From assembly GCA_001939145.1 (NCBI GenBank), contig LSRX01000471.1:409326-473325 (forward strand): DNA of 64,000 nucleotides, written 5' to 3'. A program made the translations under genes and the position numbers. Below the pieces are notes generated by a model, which made no database searches, was not told the DNA's origin, and was given only the letters and a program-made list of their open reading frames with translations. Shown one piece after another: positions 33,901-40,400 of the stretch (positions are counted from its first letter, which is position 1; each line of letters begins with the position of its first letter). This stretch comes from Symbiodinium microadriaticum. Taxonomy: Eukaryota; Sar; Dinophyceae; Suessiales; Symbiodiniaceae.

Positions 33901-34419
33901 TTGATGGCGTCTGCCGATGCTTCTAACTTCGTGTGGGGTGATGCTGATGTTCCTCACCCTGATCCTGCGCAAGACGAAAGTACTGGTGATGTTCCCAGAC
34001 ACCCTGAAGTAGATGCAGTACCTCTACCTCCTTTTGGTCACGAACGTAGTACTACAAGTGAACGACGACGACAACCCTCAGAACGAGGACCTTCGTGGGT
34101 CGATGCCGACCCGTGGGATCATGTTGATCCTTGGCAGAGTGGTTCCGGGCAGCATGCCTGGTGGGGACACTCATGGGGAACGAATGACGGGTGGTCCGGG
34201 CGATCATGGGGAAATGAAGCCCAGACTTACGCAACCCGCCACGACTCGAACACGTGGGGTCGCCGCTGGAGTCAAGGCGAGACTTGGACTACAGGCTCTA
34301 CGGGTGCAGACTCGAATGGCGACTCAGGACCCCGAGAATGCGATCATGGAGCCCATGACGGCGGTGACCCAGCTCGACCCGGAGGGCACGATTCTCCAGA
34401 TGGAGCAGCTGGGCCTTGA
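33901..34419 (+). CDS. Upstream Trp/Gly-rich gag leader frame (172 codons)
   Basis: This frame opens with an ATG 38 bp after the 5' LTR and runs to a TGA at 34,417-34,419. It is in the same reading frame as the polyprotein, whose first ATG comes six bases after that stop. The protein is hydrophilic with Trp-Gly clusters (DPWQSGSGQHAWWGHSWGTN, RSWGNEAQ, TWGRRWSQGETW), a composition I associate with the N-terminus of dinoflagellate copia gag proteins. It is probably the true gag N-terminus, now separated from the rest by one in-frame stop. The stop may be a mutation, a readthrough signal or a sequencing error. A second frame (34,013-34,429) ends in a TGA that overlaps the polyprotein ATG as ATGA. 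Confidence 0.6.
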   Translation: MMASADASNFVWGDADVPHPDPAQDESTGDVPRHPEVDAVPLPPFGHERSTTSERRRQPSERGPSWVDADPWDHVDPWQSGSGQHAWWGHSWGTNDGWSGRSWGNEAQTYATRHDSNTWGRRWSQGETWTTGSTGADSNGDSGPRECDHGAHDGGDPARPGGHDSPDGAAGP

Positions 34420-34425
34420 ACGACG

Positions 34426-37400
34426 ATGACGGTGAAGGAGCCTCGACGGCCCACGACTACCGGGAACACGAACGTGATGGAGCGAGGACGTGGGCCGTCA
34501 GAGAAAATGGTGGTGCCTACCTTCTCTGGGAATGTGGAAGCTGGAGGTGATGATCTTGGGGCGTCTGCCCGCAGTTATCTGCGGCAGGTTGCCGCGTGGC
34601 GAAAGATGACCCGTCTTTCGGCGGATCAGCATGGGCTCGTGCTGTACCAGAACTTGTCAGGCAAGGCTTGGATTGATGCGGAAAGGCTCGATGTCGATCT
34701 CTTGGGAATGGACACCGGTGCCGAGTACTTCATCAATTGGATTAAGGAACGGTACCTGGACGTCCAGATCACGCAAATCGGCCGCGGACTGAGCGACTTC
34801 TTTCGCCGACTACGTCGCAGAGATGGACAGACGATTCGGGAGTACCTGAGCGATTTCGATCGGGCTTTGGCTCGGCTCACCGAGTGTGGCTGTGTCCTTC
34901 CGGACATGGCCTCAGCATGGGTCTTCGTCGACAGGATGTCCCTGGAAGAGTCTGCGGAATTAAATCTCTTGGCGAGTGTGGGAAACGAATACAATCTGAA
35001 GCGACTCCAACAAGCAGCGATCGTGCAGGATCGCTCCCTCCGCAAACCGTGGGAGTCCTCTACGAGATCGACCTCCCGAGACTCTGCTGCACCTGGACGT
35101 GGCCCTCGGCGCGAATGGTGGAACAAGAAGACCAACACGGCCCACCTCACGGGACACGGCGACAACGAGGATGACGACTACCCCGAGGCGGACCCCGTGG
35201 CCGAGAATGCTACCGAAGACGTTGTCCCCGAAGCCGTGGCGGAGGAATGGTACGAGACGTTCATGACGCACGAGACGGCGAAGCAGAAGTACCGGGACAG
35301 CTTGCGACAGAGAGGAACGAGCACTGAGGCCCTCCGCGAGATCGCCAACGACAGGTTGGCCCAGGCAAAAGCTAAGAGCTTCTGTGCTGGGTGTAAGAGA
35401 CGAGGACATTGGCACAAGGACAGTTGTTGTCCACTCAACCAGGGTGCCCGCAAGCAAGGAGAACAAAGCGGCGCCACGACTTCCCCGAGCCAGAATACTA
35501 CGACTCCGACGAGGACGAGCTATCAGTGCAGCGTGGTCTACGTGACATGGGATCTCGACAAGCCCGTCGCCAGTACCCAGCTTCTGGCGATTGCCGATAC
35601 GGCCTGCAGCAAGTCGGTGATGGGAGCTGGATGGCTCGACTCCTACCTCAAGGAGACGGCGAAGATCGACTACAAGCCCCAGTTCCTCAACGTCAACGAG
35701 AACTTCAAGTTCGGTGCCTCCCGTGTCTTCGAGGCGAGCTACGCCGTGATTGTTACATTTGCCTTGAAAGGTGTTGTGGTGCAAGCAAAGGTTGCAGTGG
35801 TACATGGTGATGTTCCCCTGCTGCTCTCCCGTGGAGCTCTTGCTAAGCTGGGCACGGTGCTTGATATCGCAGCCAACACCGCGGACTTCAAGTTCATCAA
35901 TGTGAAGGGCTTCCCTCTCAAGATAACGGATACAGGCCATCCCGCAGTGCCATTTGTTCCAATCAGGCCACCCGAGCCTCTCGAGCCTCGCAAGGACTGG
36001 GCCGGCGAGGACCTAATGATTTTGAGTTCCGAGCGCGCCTACACAGGGGTTGCAGTGCTTCCACATGCTGTACCTGCTGTACACTCTGTTCACGTGTCGT
36101 CTACATGTAGCAAAAGGAACTCACACCAACTTGAGAACTCACAGGGCCCCGAGGACCACCTGGACGACAACCTCAACTCCAAGAACCCAAAGTGTGACCG
36201 CATCTTTTATCCTAAGAAGATTGGCAAGGCAATCCTCAACATGCTCACCGCTGACATGTTATGTACTGAAGCTTTCATGACTTGGTGGCTCCAGACTAAT
36301 GTATCCAACGATTTCTGGGTCGAAACCCCGAATCTTCTGGTGAGGGTACACGTGATCCCGAGACGCCATTTCTTCACCCCTACAGGGTGGAAGGATGGTG
36401 GACGCCTGAAGAACAAGCTCCTTGAGAACCTAGGCAGAGTGCGTAGTACCACTGGCATTTCCTGCAAGTCGCATCGTGCTCTTGTTCCCGTCCATGATGT
36501 TTGGAGTTCTCATGATGAAGATCAGTATCCGGTGCTTTGGGTCGGAAGAAGCTTGTTTGCTAGGCGCCCTCGACCTATGCAAAGCCTTTCAGCCTCGCCT
36601 GGACATGTCGGCCCGGGCCTCGACTGGTCAGACTCCCCTACCTCGCCCAGCAACGGGGAGCAAGTCGATTTGGAAATGGAACAAGCAGGAGTTGGTGAGC
36701 GAGGCGCTACGAGTGGGGATCGCAATCCACCCGAAGTGGACGGTCCCCGAGATCAGGAGCGTGATCATGGAGCACCGAGCTCAGACCTCCAATGCGGTGG
36801 AGGACACCACACCCAAGAGATTGGGGTCAATGACGCTGGGAGAGTTGAAGACCACCGCCGCCGAGCACAACATCAACCTCCCGACGCGTGTGACAAGGGG
36901 ACAAGCGATGAGGCTCATCCGGGATGCCACGGAGGACTTGAGCCACAAGGTGATGACCTTCGGTTGCTATCGGGGATGGACCTTCGCGGACACCCCGGAG
37001 GGCTACCAGGAGTGGGCGATCGCCGAGGTGGAGCGCTCAAGCAATGCCAGCGAGGACCTGAGGATGTACGCCAACTGGGCAAGGAACAAGGACACCGCAG
37101 TGATGAGCTCCGTGACGTACGACGCCAGCTTGGACCCGGAGTTCAACGCCTCGACCCCGTACGAGCCCACCGAGAGCGACATGATGAGCTGGAGGATGGT
37201 TTCCCACGGACCCCCAGAGGACCAGTGGAGAGCGGTGACCCACGGCTACGCGAGCGAGAGAACGCTGACACCGGGAACGGCGTCAACACCGAAGGCGAAG
37301 GCAAAGGTGCCCCCGCGAGCTCAGGTGCCTACTACCCGGACGCCGCCGAGACCGAGGACCCGCGAGGAGACCGACAGCATCAGTTCCATGGAACACGAGG

Positions 37401-40400
37401 TGGGAGACGAGGCCCTGGAGGAGATTCGAAAGCTCGAGGCCCGCTTGGCAGTACTCAAGGACCGACATGGGATCAACCCGGGGAGCAGGTGAAGAATGAC
37501 CTTGTGTTTGACAACGTGAAGACCGGACCATCTCGCGAGGGACAAGGGGACACAGCCCGACAACTTCCACTACGCGATCCTGGACTACCTGTACCTGATG
37601 GGAGAGCAGATGGTGGAGACCCGCAACTTCCAGTACATGATCCTGGACTACCTGTACCTGATGGGGGAGCAGATGGTGGAGACTCGCAGCTTCCAGTACA
37701 TGATCCTGGACTACCTGTACCAGATGGGGACTACAGCACGACGTATCAGGCCGCTTCGGAGAGGGGCCCTAGACCGCTTTTCCTAGAAGTCTATGCTGGC
37801 AACGGGGGGCTCAGTCGTGTTATGAACATGTTCGGCTTTGAGACGGTGAAGATCGATCTTCCAGAATGGGATCTCTCTCGCGCGGATTGCCGAAGAGACC
37901 TCATCCGATTCGTCAACCAGTCCAAGCCCGACGTGATCTGGTGTTCCCCCCCACAGAAGGGAGACGTCCACAACCAGCTCGGAGACGACGACCTCCAGGT
38001 GCACTACAATTTCGCCAAACTCCTGTATGGCATCCAGATGAAACGCGGACTCCTCGGGGTGATCGAGTTACCCAAGGGATCGTCTGGATGGGACAAGGAC
38101 AAGCTCGGTGACCTGGGCGGCCATGCGATACATCTGGACCTATGCGCCTATGGTGCGTACAAGACCACCGACGCGGGCGAGACTCTCCATTGGAAACAAG
38201 GAACGCGGCTGCAATCATCTTTGGAGAGCTTACAGCTCAGACTTGGACGTCGATGCCCAGGAGGACATGAACACGTACCCGGACGGTGTCTACTACATGG
38301 ACAAGATGGAAAAGGACACCTCCGCCTCTACCAGGAGAAGTTCTGTTACGAGGTCGGCGAGGCTATCTCTACGGTTATCGGAGAGATGATGTCGAATTCC
38401 ACCCCGGACGTCAAGGAACAGAATGTGAGTCACGATGAGAACCAGACTTGTGAGGTTCTTGCCCGGACCGCCATCCACGAGAAAAGCTACAACTTCGCGA
38501 CACTGCTCGAGATTGCTTCGTCACTGAAGCTGGGTCACATCGCTGGCCACCGGATGGCAACATCGGCCGAGGCAGGATCCCCCCTTGGCATCATCGGTGG
38601 ACTATGGGTACATGGTGGTGTTCACGGACTTACGAAGACGTGTTCCACCATCCCGTGGGTGATCAAGTACATCAACAAGTTTGCGCGCCACCATGGAGTG
38701 CAAGGGTGGACATCCTTTTCCCTCACAAAGAACCTCCTCACCAACGTACACCGCGACCCGAACAACCTGGCCGGCTATGACAGCGTCACCACTTCGTTCG
38801 GGAACTTCAGTGGCGGCGAACTATGGACTCATGATGATCATCAAGAAGACAACAAGGAGGCTGTCTGGAGGAAGGGTCTGCCAGGGACCACCGTGACTAC
38901 AAGAGAGCGATTGGTGGCTTTCGATTCCAGAGAACCACATGCCACCCAACCCTGGACAGGCGAGCGATGGTGTTTGACCTGGTATACCTCCCGCGCCGTA
39001 CTCAAGACGACACTGGAAGAACGAGATGAGCTCAGGGCTTTGGGATTTCCAATGAACTCCCTCGCCAACACGAAGAGGAGTGCAGACATTCCCCCCGGTG
39101 AGTTCATCCGATGGCCCGAGAGGAGAAGACCGAGGAAGAGTACCAGAACACAGCTGTGGAAGATGGCCAAGAGATTGAGTTCCTTTGCTACCTGGTCCAT
39201 TCTGGCTACGACTACATTCCTGGACAATGCGATGATGACCGCCGCCTTTGACGAGCCAGCCCCGACAATCGACTTGATGCACCACAACACCCCCGTCCTT
39301 TTCGAGATTGGCGGCTGGGACCAGACAATGGAAGCGACAGCCAAGGGAATCGAGGCAGTCGAACCAATGGTGAACCTGGACCTACACGACCCACCTACCT
39401 TGACCAGGGTCAAGGACATCCTCGAGGAGTTGAAGCCACGGACCCTCTGGATCCACGGCGACCATTTCGGAGATCCAGCTGGACTCGACGAGGTGATCGA
39501 ACTACAGCGGAACATTGGCGGCAACGTTACCGTTGAGGGAAGACTGAACGGACCTATGTGGAGTTCGAACTTTGGCACCTTCCTCTACCAGATGCCCGGA
39601 GTCGCGACCTACAGGTCAGACGATCTTCTACGTGCTCAGTTTGGACGGCGCGACCATGCCTTATGCAAACGGGAGGACGACGTGGTGTTCGGCTCTACAA
39701 ATGCTGACGTACTCCTCCGGAACTACCTCGAAGGAAAGAACGACCAGGAGACTTCACGACAGATCTTCCCGGTGGAGGCCGAGCCGCGTGGAGGAGCAAG
39801 ACAAGGAAACGAGTCCAGCAGCTCACGTGGAGCCTCTGCGATCAATTTCAGAGATCCACAACCTCGTCCCGAAGTGGCCTCTTCCCTGAGACGGCTACAC
39901 CAAAACTTGGGACACCCGGCAGTCTCCGACCTTACGAGACACCTTCGGTTGGCAGGAGCTGGACCAGAAGTTGTGGCCGCAGCCAAGAACATGACGTGTG
40001 AGGTATGTCGACGAGCTCAACAAGGGAAGTCCCCTAAGCCCGCTACGCTGCCTACCACCACTTCCTTCAACGAGATTATCGGAGTGGATGCCTTCACTGT
40101 CTACGATTGTCAGGGAAAGAAGCTCGAGATGTTCTCCATCTACGACTACGGCACATCCTACCACATCGTCGGCGAACTACCTGGGCACAGTACCGAGGCG
40201 ATGGAGCAGGCCCTTTGCGACCTTTGGACAAAGGTGTTCGGTCCTCCGAGGACCATACTTGTGGATCTTGAGACGGGACTACAGGCCGGACTCGAACGTT
40301 ACTCGGCGTGGTTCGGGACAAGGGTACGTAGCGCAGCTGGACAAGCCCCGTGGCAGGTTGGAGCCGTCGAACGCCACGGCGGTGTGTGGAAACATATGTG

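Noticed and set aside
36476-36640. The ATG at 36,476 as the start of the +1-frame protein
   Set aside because: The first about 50 codons lack the third-position bias, while the main frame still reads protein-like sequence (LWVGRSLFARRP) there. The true entry into the +1 frame is later and probably has no ATG.
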